64,000 nt of DNA from an uncultured Olleya sp. Its GTDB lineage: Bacteria > Bacteroidota > Bacteroidia > Flavobacteriales > Flavobacteriaceae. The stretch lies in assembly GCA_947503885.1 (NCBI GenBank), contig CANNFD010000006.1, forward strand, positions 186,001 through 250,000. The letters are read 5' to 3'. The position numbers and the translations under genes are program-made. The notes beneath the pieces are model-generated. The model saw nothing but the letters and a program-made list of their open reading frames with translations, was not told where the DNA came from and made no database searches. Shown here in pieces: positions 54,871-63,053 of the stretch (position 1 is its first letter; each line of letters begins with the position of its first letter).

Positions 54871-55323
54871 TTATTCATTTTGCGATATATTTCTACTGTT
54901 TTTAAATAGCTGCATACAGGTTAATGTAATAATGACGGTAGTTGCAAATCCCATAATAGCAACCACAAAAGCCACTAACCCTATATGAACGTTATAATCG
55001 TTTTGAAAAACAGTTAATAATTGTTTTAAAAAATCAGGGTTAACTTCGGTTGCATAAAAGGTAAAAAATATAGTAAATAAAATAGCTGCTATAAAACCCG
55101 CAACTATACCAACTGTAAAACCACCGGTGTAACTAAAGTTTTTACCTTGTTGTAATTTGTAATATTTAATGGTTTCATAAATCCCAAAACCTGTAATAAC
55201 ACTATTAAACAAACTAAATAAAGGATTAGTGTGTAAATTAAAAAGTGATAGAATTAAAAAAAAGGCTATCAAGCAAGCACTTATTACTAATCCAAATCTA
55301 ATAGGAAGCGAAATATTTTTCAT
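54871..55323 (-). CDS. DUF4199 membrane protein
   Basis: 150 residues with four membrane segments (~8-28, 33-48, 66-92, 112-138). The spacing and 'NFSYTGGFTVGIVAGFIAAILFTIFFTFY' (blocks ~62-73 and 74-90) identify DUF4199, a family of unknown function common in Bacteroidota. It lies upstream of the rplU promoter and is presumably transcribed separately. Confidence 0.82.
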   Translation of the reverse strand: MKNISLPIRFGLVISACLIAFFLILSLFNLHTNPLFSLFNSVITGFGIYETIKYYKLQQGKNFSYTGGFTVGIVAGFIAAILFTIFFTFYATEVNPDFLKQLLTVFQNDYNVHIGLVAFVVAIMGFATTVIITLTCMQLFKNSRNISQNE

Positions 55324-55516
55324 AATATAATTTGGTTTTTAGTTAATACGCATTATAAATTTCGTAAAAAACAAATCAAATTTTAACAATTTGGTGTTAA
55401 TTTTTATCAAATTAGTTAGCAAAAGCTACATCTATTGCTATTTTTGTTAAAACTGTTGTAACAAAAACTTACAATGGTATACTAATACTTAAACTGATAA
55501 ATTAAATAATCAAAAC

Positions 55517-56851
55517 ATGAAAAAAAGTTTATTCTCATTAGCTGCTTTGCTTTTAGCTGGTTTTACTGCTACCGCACAAGAAGTTAAGTACGAAGAGTTT
55601 GATTTAGATAACGGTTTACACGTTATTTTACATCAAGACAATTCTGCTCCAGTAGTAACTGTAGGCGTTATGTATGACGTAGGTGGTAAAGATTTAGGAG
55701 GTGCTCCTGAAACAGGTTTAAGAACAGGTTTCGCTCACTTTTTTGAACACCTTTTATTTGAAGGGACTGAAAACATTGGTCGTGGCGAATGGTTTAAAAT
55801 TGTAACCTCTAACGGTGGATCTAACAATGCTAATACATCTTTAGACCGTACGTATTACTATGAAGTTTTTCCTTCTAACAACCTAGAATTAGGACTTTGG
55901 ATGGAATCAGAGCGTATGTTACACCCTGTTATTGACCAAGTTGGTGTAGATACACAAAATGAGGTCGTTAAAGAAGAAAAAAGATTACGTTACGACAACT
56001 CACCTTACGGACAGTTTTTATTTGCGGTTAGCGAAAACTTATTTTCAAAACACCCTTACAAGCATAAAAATATTGGAGAAATGTCTGATTTAGACGATTC
56101 TACTTTAGAAGAGTTTCAGGCGTATTTTAAAAAATGGTACATACCAAATAATGCTGCTTTAGTTATTGCAGGAGATATTGATGTTGCTGATGCAAAAAGA
56201 TTAGCAAAAGTATATTTTGAAGATATCCCAAGTGGAGTTGTCCCAGTTAGAAACTTTGAAAAAGAAGACCCAATAACTGAAGGATTAGAAGCAACATTTT
56301 ATGATCCAAACATCCAAATACCCGCTATAATTACAGGGTACAGAACACCTGGATTTGCAGATCGCGATTCTTATATCTTAAATATGATTTCTACTTATTT
56401 AAGCGACGGTAAGTCTTCAAAACTATACAAAAAGTTAGTGGATGACAAAAAAATGGCATTACAAGCAGGAGCTATTAATATTCCTCAAAAAGATTACAGT
56501 ATATATGCAATTTATGGGCTTCCGTTAGGCGAAACATCTTTAGATGTATTACTTTCTGAAATGGACGAAGAGGTTGTAAAACTTCAAACTGAATTAATTT
56601 CTGAGAAAGATTTTCAAAAACTTCAAAATAAATTTGAAAACCAATTTGTAAATTCTAATTCAAGCATTCAAGGTATTGCTTCGTCTTTAGTAACAAACTA
56701 TATGTTATATGGAAACACAGAATTAATAAATTCTGAAATTGACATTTACAGAACAGCAACTAGAGAAGAGATTCAAGCGGTAGCTAAAAAGTATTTAAAC
56801 CCTAACCAACGTGTGGTGTTAGAGTACTTACCTAAGAAAGACGATAACTAA
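55517..56851 (+). CDS. M16 family zinc protease, catalytic subunit
   Basis: 444-residue secreted peptidase. A signal peptide (~20 residues, 'GFTATAQ') is followed by an M16 domain with the inverted zinc motif 'HFFEH' (74-78) and the third ligand near Glu153/154 ('NEVVKEEKR'). The second M16 half-domain follows, to ~440. It lies 20 nt upstream of a second M16 gene that lacks the zinc motif, forming the catalytic half of a heterodimer as in mitochondrial processing peptidase. It acts in the periplasm or at the outer membrane. Confidence 0.93.
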   Translation: MKKSLFSLAALLLAGFTATAQEVKYEEFDLDNGLHVILHQDNSAPVVTVGVMYDVGGKDLGGAPETGLRTGFAHFFEHLLFEGTENIGRGEWFKIVTSNGGSNNANTSLDRTYYYEVFPSNNLELGLWMESERMLHPVIDQVGVDTQNEVVKEEKRLRYDNSPYGQFLFAVSENLFSKHPYKHKNIGEMSDLDDSTLEEFQAYFKKWYIPNNAALVIAGDIDVADAKRLAKVYFEDIPSGVVPVRNFEKEDPITEGLEATFYDPNIQIPAIITGYRTPGFADRDSYILNMISTYLSDGKSSKLYKKLVDDKKMALQAGAINIPQKDYSIYAIYGLPLGETSLDVLLSEMDEEVVKLQTELISEKDFQKLQNKFENQFVNSNSSIQGIASSLVTNYMLYGNTELINSEIDIYRTATREEIQAVAKKYLNPNQRVVLEYLPKKDDN

Positions 56852-56871
56852 AAAAAGAAATTTCAATAGAT

Positions 56872-58950
56872 ATGAAAACAAAAATAACAGCTTTATTAGC
56901 GGTATTATTTATATCAATTTCTGCATCAGCACAAATTGATAGATCTAAACAACCAAAGCCAGGTCCAGCTCCAACAATTACTTTAGAGGTCCCAGGAGAA
57001 TTTGAATTAAAAAACGGACTTAAAGTTTTAATTGTAGAAAACCACAAATTACCAAGAGTATCTTTTAGTTTAACCATAGACAACCAACCAATCACAGAAG
57101 GTGACAAAGCAGGTGTTGCTGCTATGTTAGGCGCTATGCTAGGTAACGGTACAACTAACATCCCTAAAGATGCTTTTAATGAAGAGATTGACTTTTTAGG
57201 TGCTAGACTAGGTTTTAGTTCTGATGGTGCATACGCAAGCGGATTATCTAAATACTCTGACCGTATTTTAGAGTTAATGGCAGATGCTGCAATCAACCCT
57301 TTATTTACACAAGCGGAATTTGAAAAAGAAAAAGAACGTGTTTTAGAAGGTTTAAAAAACAACGAAAAAAGTGTAGAAGCTGTTGCTGGTCGTGTTGGTA
57401 GCGCTTTATCTTATGGTAAAAAACACCCTTACGGAGAGTTTATTACAGAAGAAACTATAAACAACATTACACTTGATAACGTTATCGCTTTTTACCAAAA
57501 ATACTTTAACCCAAACAATGCTTATTTAGTTGTTATTGGTGATGTAGATTTTAAAACTGTTGAAAGACAAATAAACAAACGTTTTAAAAAATGGGACAAA
57601 GGAATAGATTTTACAACAAATTTAATCGAGCCTAACCCTAATGTTGCAAACACACAAATTAACTTTGTGGACATGCCTAATGCAGTGCAGTCAAACGTTA
57701 CATTAACAAACAATGTTAAGTTAACAATGAATGACCCTGATTACCATGCTTTATTAATTGCTAACAATATATTAGGTGGCGGATTTAACAGCTACTTAAA
57801 CATGAATTTACGTGAAGCAAATGCATGGACATATGGCGCACGCTCTAGCGTTGGAACGTCACGTTACGGTGCTTCTAGATTTACTGCTAGTACAGCAGTT
57901 AGAAACATGGTAACAGACAGTACTGTTATTGAGACTTTAAAAGAAATTAATAGAATTAAAAAAGAACCTGTAACTGCAGAAGCATTAGCTAATGCAAAAG
58001 CTAAGTACGTTGGTAATTTTGTGTTAGCTCTTGAAAGCCCACAAACAATTGCTAGATATGCTTTAAATATTAAGCTAAACAACTTACCAAGTGACTTTTA
58101 CAAAACGTATTTATCTAAAATTAATGCGGTAACAATAGAGGATGTACAACGTGTCGCAAATAAATACTTTAAGCCTGAAAACGCTAGAATTATTATTGTT
58201 GGAAAAGGAAGCGATGTAATCCCTAACTTAGAAAAAACTGGAATTCCGATTAAATATTTTGATAAGTACGCTAATCCAGTAGAAAAGCCAGAATTTTCAA
58301 AACCAGTTCCAGAAGGTGTAACTGCAAAATCTGTAATAGATAATTACATAAATGCAATTGGAGGAACAAACAACATTAAAATGGTTAACACTGTACAAAT
58401 GAATGGTGATGTAACTATTGAAGGTGTGCCAATCCCATTAAAAGTTGAAACAAAATCTATGACTCCTAATAAAGAGTCTATGGAAATGACTGCAGAAGGA
58501 ATGGGAACATTAATGAAGCAAAAATGGGACGGAACAACAGGTTTTAGAGAGCAACAAGGTCAAAAAATGCCTTTATCTGAAGAAGAAATCGCAGATAAAA
58601 AAGACGATTTAGGTATGTTTCCAGAAACTAAATACGACCTGTCTAATGTAACTTTAGAAAGCATTGTAGATATTGACGGTGTAGAAAACTACAAAGTTAA
58701 AGTAATGAACAACGATGACGCATCTTACCGTTTTTATAATGTAGAAACTGGACTATTAAGTCAGGAAGAAAGCACTAAAAAAGCACAAGGTCAAGAAGTG
58801 ACGACGACTGTAAAATATGCTAACTATTCTGAAGTAAACGGAGTTAAATTTCCGTATTCTCAAACAATATTAGCAGGACCACAAACTATTTCTATGAATA
58901 TTAAAGTTGTAAAAGTAAACGAAGGTGTTACAGATGCAGATTTTAAATAA
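56872..58950 (+). CDS. M16 family protein, non-catalytic subunit with C-terminal extension
   Basis: 692-residue secreted M16 partner. Signal peptide of ~21 residues ('ISASAQ'). At the place of HxxEH it has 'GVAAMLGAMLGNGT' (~80-93), so no zinc can bind. It keeps the Arg/Tyr substrate-binding stretch 'NAWTYGARSSVGTSRYGASRF' (~318-338 in parts) typical of non-catalytic subunits. Residues ~480-692 add a beta-rich domain ('GTNNIKMVNTVQMNGDVTIEG' in blocks; 'WDGTTGFREQQGQKM') like the LolA/outer-membrane lipoprotein-carrier fold. It is co-transcribed with the catalytic subunit. Confidence 0.9.
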   Translation: MKTKITALLAVLFISISASAQIDRSKQPKPGPAPTITLEVPGEFELKNGLKVLIVENHKLPRVSFSLTIDNQPITEGDKAGVAAMLGAMLGNGTTNIPKDAFNEEIDFLGARLGFSSDGAYASGLSKYSDRILELMADAAINPLFTQAEFEKEKERVLEGLKNNEKSVEAVAGRVGSALSYGKKHPYGEFITEETINNITLDNVIAFYQKYFNPNNAYLVVIGDVDFKTVERQINKRFKKWDKGIDFTTNLIEPNPNVANTQINFVDMPNAVQSNVTLTNNVKLTMNDPDYHALLIANNILGGGFNSYLNMNLREANAWTYGARSSVGTSRYGASRFTASTAVRNMVTDSTVIETLKEINRIKKEPVTAEALANAKAKYVGNFVLALESPQTIARYALNIKLNNLPSDFYKTYLSKINAVTIEDVQRVANKYFKPENARIIIVGKGSDVIPNLEKTGIPIKYFDKYANPVEKPEFSKPVPEGVTAKSVIDNYINAIGGTNNIKMVNTVQMNGDVTIEGVPIPLKVETKSMTPNKESMEMTAEGMGTLMKQKWDGTTGFREQQGQKMPLSEEEIADKKDDLGMFPETKYDLSNVTLESIVDIDGVENYKVKVMNNDDASYRFYNVETGLLSQEESTKKAQGQEVTTTVKYANYSEVNGVKFPYSQTILAGPQTISMNIKVVKVNEGVTDADFK

Positions 58951-58974
58951 TAGTAAATACATACTTATAAAAAT

Positions 58975-59003
58975 CCGAAGCTTAAACGCTTCGGTTTTTT
59001 TTT
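58975..59003 (+). terminator. Terminator of the M16 operon
   Basis: A 7-bp GC-rich stem (58975-58981 with 58988-58994), loop 6 nt, then nine T. It overlaps the 3' end of the convergent EamA gene. Confidence 0.85.
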
Positions 59004-59878
59004 GCTTTTCTGTTAGCCAAATACACCCCAATTAAAATAATAAGCGTCCCAAAACCCTGTGTCAAGCTAAAACTTTCGCCATCCAACAACCCCCATGTTA
59101 ATGCAACAATTGGCATAATATAGGTTACTGAAGATGCAAAAACAGGTGTAGACATCTGCACCAATTTATTAAATAACACTTTAGCTAAGGCAGTCCCAAA
59201 AAAAGACAATATAACAACGTAACCAATTGCTTGGTTAAAGGCTGAATTTTCAAAATTATCAACATTAAAAAAATCAGTAATTAATAATACAACCAAAGCA
59301 GGAATAAAAATCACAACATAATTACCAACAGCTATTGCTAACGGTTTAACATCCTGTAAATAGCGCTTAATAATATTAACATTAACCGCATACATAAACG
59401 TAGAAGCTATAACAAATCCTGCATACAAATAGTTTTGATTTGGGTTTAGTTCTGCGCCTTCTAAAATTAAGATGGATGTCCCCACAAAACCAATAATAAC
59501 ACCAACAACCTGTCTAATATTACTAGCTATTTTAAACACAGCAGCACCAATTAAAACAGTATTTAAAGGCACTAAGCTATTTAAAACAGACACGACAGCA
59601 CTATCAATTTGGGTTTCGGCAATTGCAAAGAAAAAAGCAGGAATAAAAGACCCTAAAAAGCCGGAAACTGCAATCCATTTCCAGTCTTTCTTTTTAATTA
59701 GTTTTATCCTATTATAACCTACAGTAAATAAAAACAAACCTGTAATTATAGTTCTTAAAGCTCCTAATTGATAAGCATTTAAGCCCAATAATGCTTTTTT
59801 AATTAAAATAAATGAAGTCCCCCAAATTAGTGACAAGATAAGTAAATACACCCATTTAGAAGTGTTATGATTTTGCAT
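58982..59878 (-). CDS. EamA/DMT family transporter
   Basis: 298-residue inner-membrane protein with ten hydrophobic segments in two EamA repeats (~8-135 and ~150-290). Typical blocks are 'LSLIWGTSFILIKKAL' (~14-29) and 'IMPIVALTWGLLDGESFSL' (~256-274). Drug/metabolite transporters of this type export amino acids or metabolites; the substrate cannot be predicted. Single gene, divergent from the HMA lipoprotein. Confidence 0.9.
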   Translation of the reverse strand: MQNHNTSKWVYLLILSLIWGTSFILIKKALLGLNAYQLGALRTIITGLFLFTVGYNRIKLIKKKDWKWIAVSGFLGSFIPAFFFAIAETQIDSAVVSVLNSLVPLNTVLIGAAVFKIASNIRQVVGVIIGFVGTSILILEGAELNPNQNYLYAGFVIASTFMYAVNVNIIKRYLQDVKPLAIAVGNYVVIFIPALVVLLITDFFNVDNFENSAFNQAIGYVVILSFFGTALAKVLFNKLVQMSTPVFASSVTYIMPIVALTWGLLDGESFSLTQGFGTLIILIGVYLANRKAKKNRSV

Positions 59879-59970
59879 AGTATAGTTTTACAATGCAAAA
59901 ATCCAATATAAAAAGCAATAAAGCATAATATTTAGTAGATTTGTAGGTATACTCTAAAAAAAAAATTAAA

Positions 59971-60543
59971 ATGAAAACATTTAAACACGTATTAGTATTA
60001 GCTATGGTTACCGTTTTTGCATTTAGTTGTAAAAACGAAGCACAGCCAGAAGTTAAAACAGCACCTGCAGCAGCAGAAAATACAGAAGCAGCAGTAAAAA
60101 AGGCTATTAATCCTGATGCTAAATTGGCTAAAGCCGAATTTAAAATTGAAGGAATGACTTGCGCAATGGGTTGTGCTAAGACTATCGAGAAAAAAATGGC
60201 TAAAATGGAAGGTGTAAAATCTGCAACTGTAGATTTTGAACGCGAATTAGCAATGGTAGAATATGACGAAGCTATTGTAACACCAGCCTCTTTAGAAAAC
60301 ACTGTAACAAGCGTTGCAGACACATATAAAGTTAAAGACATGCATACTGTAGATGCTTTTTCTACAGCAAAAAAAGAATGTTCAGTTAAGTGCAAAGAAG
60401 ATTGCACTAAAAAAGACTGTGCTGACTGTGCTGCTAAAACAGCAGAGTGCAAAAAAAAATGTGCTAACAAAACTGAAGCAGAAAAAATGGCTTGTGCAAA
60501 AGACTGCAAAAAAGCATGTTGTGCAGAAGCTAAAAAAGCTTAA
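59971..60543 (+). CDS. HMA-domain lipoprotein with Cys-rich tail
   Basis: 190-residue lipoprotein: signal and lipobox 'AFSC' (Cys20), an Ala/Glu/Pro linker, then a heavy-metal-associated domain (~55-122). The domain's loop reads 'GMTCAMGCAKTIEKKM', with Cys64 and Cys68 (CxxxC in place of the usual CxxC). The last 55 residues hold 11 cysteines (137, 141, 145, 150, 153, 160, 164, 175, 179, 183, 184) among Lys and Glu, a metallothionein-like tail. A periplasmic copper or zinc scavenger is likely. Simple Lys/Ala codon repeats suggest a fast-evolving tail. Confidence 0.85.
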   Translation: MKTFKHVLVLAMVTVFAFSCKNEAQPEVKTAPAAAENTEAAVKKAINPDAKLAKAEFKIEGMTCAMGCAKTIEKKMAKMEGVKSATVDFERELAMVEYDEAIVTPASLENTVTSVADTYKVKDMHTVDAFSTAKKECSVKCKEDCTKKDCADCAAKTAECKKKCANKTEAEKMACAKDCKKACCAEAKKA

Positions 60544-60570
60544 TCAAGTAAACCACAAACAGATATAAAA

Positions 60571-60597
60571 AGGCTTTGAGAAATCAAAGCTTTTTTT
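60571..60597 (+). terminator. Rho-independent terminator
   Basis: A 7-bp stem (60573-60579 with 60584-60590), GAAA loop and seven T, 28 nt after the HMA lipoprotein gene. Confidence 0.8.
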
Positions 60598-60640
60598 GTG
60601 CCTATTATTTTACTATTTTTAGTAAAATAATATTTACAAC

Positions 60641-61831
60641 ATGCAGACATTACCATTAGTAGTTTTAAGTCGCGTCTATTTTAAAAAGGCACATCAAATT
60701 AAAATAAGTTTTAAATATGATAACATTTTAATTGATGTACTAAGAGACACGCCAGAAGCTAAATGGAGTCAAACCTTAAAAAGTTGGTATATCGTCAATA
60801 CACCAATACACCTAAAACAACTTTTTAAAATCTTTAATGGTATAGCCACAGTTAATGCAAAGGATTTATTTGACAACAGCATGCCAACGCATCAATTTCC
60901 CGAAAAAAGAATACGACAATTATCAATTGAAAATAAAAATCTATTAAATGGATTTTACCTATACCTAAAAGGAAAACGCTATAGCAAAAGCACCATAGAT
61001 ACCTATACCCATTTTATTGCAGATTTTGTCGAGTTTTATAACGCAAAAGACATCAAACAATTAAATAACAGAGATGTAGAGGTGTTTATTGAAACCATCT
61101 TTATAAAACGTAATTATGCAATTAGTACACAAAGACAATTTGTAAGCGCACTAAAATTATTTATTGTGTACCACCCTTATACTTATATAGAGGATCTAAA
61201 ACTAGCAAGGCCAAAAGCCTCAAAACTACTACCAAATGTTTTGTCACAAAACGAAGTTATACGCTTACTAAGTGTTACAGACAATTTAAAACACAAAACT
61301 ATATTAGCATTAATATATTCGGCAGGATTAAGAATAAGCGAACTAATAAACCTAAAAATAGAAGACTTAAAAATAGAAAGAAGGCAAATTCATGTAAAAA
61401 ATGCTAAAGGAAGAAAAGATCGCTATGTAGTATTAGCAGAAAGCACTTTACCATTGCTTCAAAGCTATCTTAATATTTATAAGCCTTCAATATTTTTAAT
61501 TGAAGGCGCAAAACAACAAGAATACTCAGCCAGCAGTATTAGGAAATTTATGAATACATCTTGTAAAAAAGCAAATATTATAGGAAAAGTTACGCCACAC
61601 ACTTTAAGACATAGTTATGCGACCCATTTAATAGAAAGCGGAGTTGGATTAAGGCATATTCAAGAATTGTTAGGACATTCTAGTCCTAAAACCACAATGA
61701 TTTACACACACATTGCAAGAAAAGATGTATTAGCAATTAAAAGTCCTTTAGATAATGCTTTAGAGCTATTATCAAAATCACAAAAAGAGGAACAAAAGTT
61801 CCTCTTATCATCCCAAAAGGGAACAAATTAG
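60641..61831 (+). CDS. Tyrosine recombinase (XerC/D-like) next to cassette array
   Basis: 396-residue site-specific recombinase. The core-binding SAM-like domain is at ~95-180. The catalytic domain (~195-365) has all six residues: Arg231 ('SAGLRISEL'), Lys256 in 'NAKGRKDRYV', His320 and Arg323 ('PHTLRHSYATHL'), His346 ('LLGHSS') and Tyr355 ('MIYTHIA'). The Arg-Lys-His-Arg-His-Tyr spacing equals that of XerD within a few residues, leaving no room for the ~20-residue insertion typical of IntI. About 85 extra N-terminal residues of unknown fold are present. The array of attC-like sites begins 34 bp after its stop, in the same orientation. Confidence 0.92.
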   Translation: MQTLPLVVLSRVYFKKAHQIKISFKYDNILIDVLRDTPEAKWSQTLKSWYIVNTPIHLKQLFKIFNGIATVNAKDLFDNSMPTHQFPEKRIRQLSIENKNLLNGFYLYLKGKRYSKSTIDTYTHFIADFVEFYNAKDIKQLNNRDVEVFIETIFIKRNYAISTQRQFVSALKLFIVYHPYTYIEDLKLARPKASKLLPNVLSQNEVIRLLSVTDNLKHKTILALIYSAGLRISELINLKIEDLKIERRQIHVKNAKGRKDRYVVLAESTLPLLQSYLNIYKPSIFLIEGAKQQEYSASSIRKFMNTSCKKANIIGKVTPHTLRHSYATHLIESGVGLRHIQELLGHSSPKTTMIYTHIARKDVLAIKSPLDNALELLSKSQKEEQKFLLSSQKGTN

Positions 61832-61856
61832 AATAAAATACTCTATATTTATCCTC

Positions 61857-61874
61857 ATATAACTAGTTATATGC
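61857..61874 (+). other. Candidate attI-like recombination site
   Basis: A perfect 16-nt palindrome ATATAACTAGTTATAT (61857-61872) whose right half runs into GTTATATGC (61866-61874). That 9-mer is the exact reverse complement of the outer left arm of the first 137-bp palindrome (62354-62362). With flanks the complement is 12 of 13 (61866-61878 with 62350-62362). It marks the presumed left boundary (G^TT at 61866/61867) of the first cassette. Confidence 0.55.
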
Positions 61875-61969
61875 AAGCTAAAAACCAGTATTACGAATTC
61901 AAAAATTGAAATAAAATTAGACTTATTTTTACATAAAAAAGAAATTTAAAATTGATTTAAAATAAAAAA

Positions 61970-62347
61970 GTGAATTATCTTAAACCTTTACGATTGATTT
62001 TAAATTTTGGACTAATTCTGATATTTTGTTATGGAGTATATATGAATTTTGCATTATATGTTAGTCCACCATCTGAAATAACTGATTCTAAAAAACAAAG
62101 TCTAAATAATTTGAGTAAATGGATACTTAAAGAAGAATTGGAATATGGAATTATTGGAATCGGAATTGTTATTATTCTTGCATTTCTGAATTATATATAT
62201 CAGCGAAAATTTGAGAAGGTGAATTCAAAACGAAATATTATTAATTTGACTTTAATTAATTTTATTCTTCTGACAATAACTTTAATCTTAACATATTACG
62301 ATACTTATAATGGATTAGCAATTGAAATAGGCTATCGATTTGAATAA
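61970..62347 (+). CDS. Hypothetical membrane protein, cassette 1
   Basis: 125 residues with three clear membrane helices (~9-30, 58-77, 89-110), a short periplasmic-type loop with 'SPPSEITDSKK' and no recognised family. The start is GTG (61970), preceded by a purine-rich AAAAAAG stretch. The gene points toward the attC-like palindrome and stops 6 nt before it, a spacing typical of gene cassettes. It is more A+T-rich and uses Ile/Asn/Leu-rich codons unlike its neighbours, consistent with a transferred gene. Confidence 0.68.
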   Translation: MNYLKPLRLILNFGLILIFCYGVYMNFALYVSPPSEITDSKKQSLNNLSKWILKEELEYGIIGIGIVIILAFLNYIYQRKFEKVNSKRNIINLTLINFILLTITLILTYYDTYNGLAIEIGYRFE

Positions 62348-62353
62348 AAGCCT

Positions 62354-62490
62354 GCATATAACACCGTATATAATTTATTGCTGGCTTCTTGCCTACTTAC
62401 GAAAGTCCTCGCGGACTTTCTTGGTCGGTAATTATTTACTAAATTAGTTGCTTGAAACACGCAACAAACCATATACAACAACGTTGGCAA
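62354..62490 (+). repeat. attC-like imperfect palindrome A (137 bp)
   Basis: The outer left arm GCATATAAC (62354-62362) does not pair with the outer right arm GTTGGCAA (62483-62490). The inner arms around 62366-62381 and 62461-62478 pair with a few mismatches or G-T pairs. The centre is a perfect 8-bp hairpin with a TCGC loop (62401-62408 with 62413-62420). A second copy lies exactly 700 bp downstream. Confidence 0.75.
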
Positions 62491-62561
62491 ACAGTTATCC
62501 AGACCAACAAAAATTGTGCTTAAATTCAAGTTTTTAGATTTTTAACAAAGGAAAAAATAAA

Positions 62562-62708
62562 ATGAAACTGAATTTGAAATCGAAATTGAAATTAAAAAAA
62601 ACAACGTCGGAATTAAATACTCTTGCGGAAAAAATACTTTGGAATTTTGACTTGCCCAATGTTAGTTCTTTAAATCGAAAATTTAGCAAACTGGAAACTT
62701 TTGGCTGA
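62562..62708 (+). CDS. Short ORF in cassette 2, possibly a remnant
   Basis: 48 codons, Lys/Leu-rich start ('MKLNLKSKLKLKK') and 'SELNTLAEKILWNFDLPNV' after it. A purine-rich AAAGGA lies ~10 nt upstream of the ATG. The equivalent place in the second repeat copy has no ATG and several stops, so this is either a very small cassette gene or the surviving front of a decayed one. Confidence 0.35.
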   Translation: MKLNLKSKLKLKKTTSELNTLAEKILWNFDLPNVSSLNRKFSKLETFG

Positions 62709-63050
62709 ATATCAGAAACGCAAAACGTTGGAAAAAAAACGGAATGAAAGGCGGAAATATTTTTGAGAATTTTAAGAAATAATAAACTTGAAATCTAAAT
62801 TAAAAAATAGCGTTTGAATTTATCACTCTTGCGGAAAATTACGTCGGAATTTTGATTTGCCAAATGTCAGTTCATAACATCGAAAATTTAGCAATCCGAA
62901 AAGTTCTGGCCGAATAGCAGAAACGAAAAACGTTCGGAAAATAAACGGAATGAAAAGCGGAGATTTTTTTGAGAATTTTAAGAAAAAAAAGCTAAATTAC
63001 GCTTGAGAAACAAAACGTCGGAATTTAACGATTGCGAAGAAAATAAAACC
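62578..63050 (+). repeat. Tandem repeat, period 206 bp, about 2.3 copies
   Basis: Three anchors recur at an exact 206-bp offset: ACTCTTGCGGAAAA (62619, 62825), AAACGGAATGAAA (62737, 62943) and GAGAATTTTAAGAAA (62765, 62971). A third, shorter copy begins again near 63016 (CGTCGGAATT, offset 205 from the matching place 62811) and is cut by the second palindrome. Copies differ by many substitutions, so the duplication is not recent. Confidence 0.8.
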
Positions 63051-63053
63051 GAT

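Larger units (their letters stand above)
62484..63053 (+). other. Cassette 2 body, no full-length gene
   Basis: 570 nt between the two palindromes. I find no convincing long gene. It consists largely of a tandem repeat of period 206 with scattered stop codons, plus one 48-codon ORF. It reads as a decayed or non-coding cassette. Confidence 0.6.

Noticed and set aside
56832-57362. 176-codon open frame on the minus strand
   Set aside because: Antisense to the second M16 gene, which is complete and conserved.
59865-60509. 214-codon open frame on the minus strand
   Set aside because: Antisense shadow of the HMA lipoprotein gene. Its Ala/Ser/Phe/Val-rich translation is the mirror of the Lys/Ala/Glu/Cys codons on the other strand.
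62332-62529. 65-codon open frame on the minus strand
   Set aside because: Lies across palindrome A, where symmetry creates open frames on both strands.
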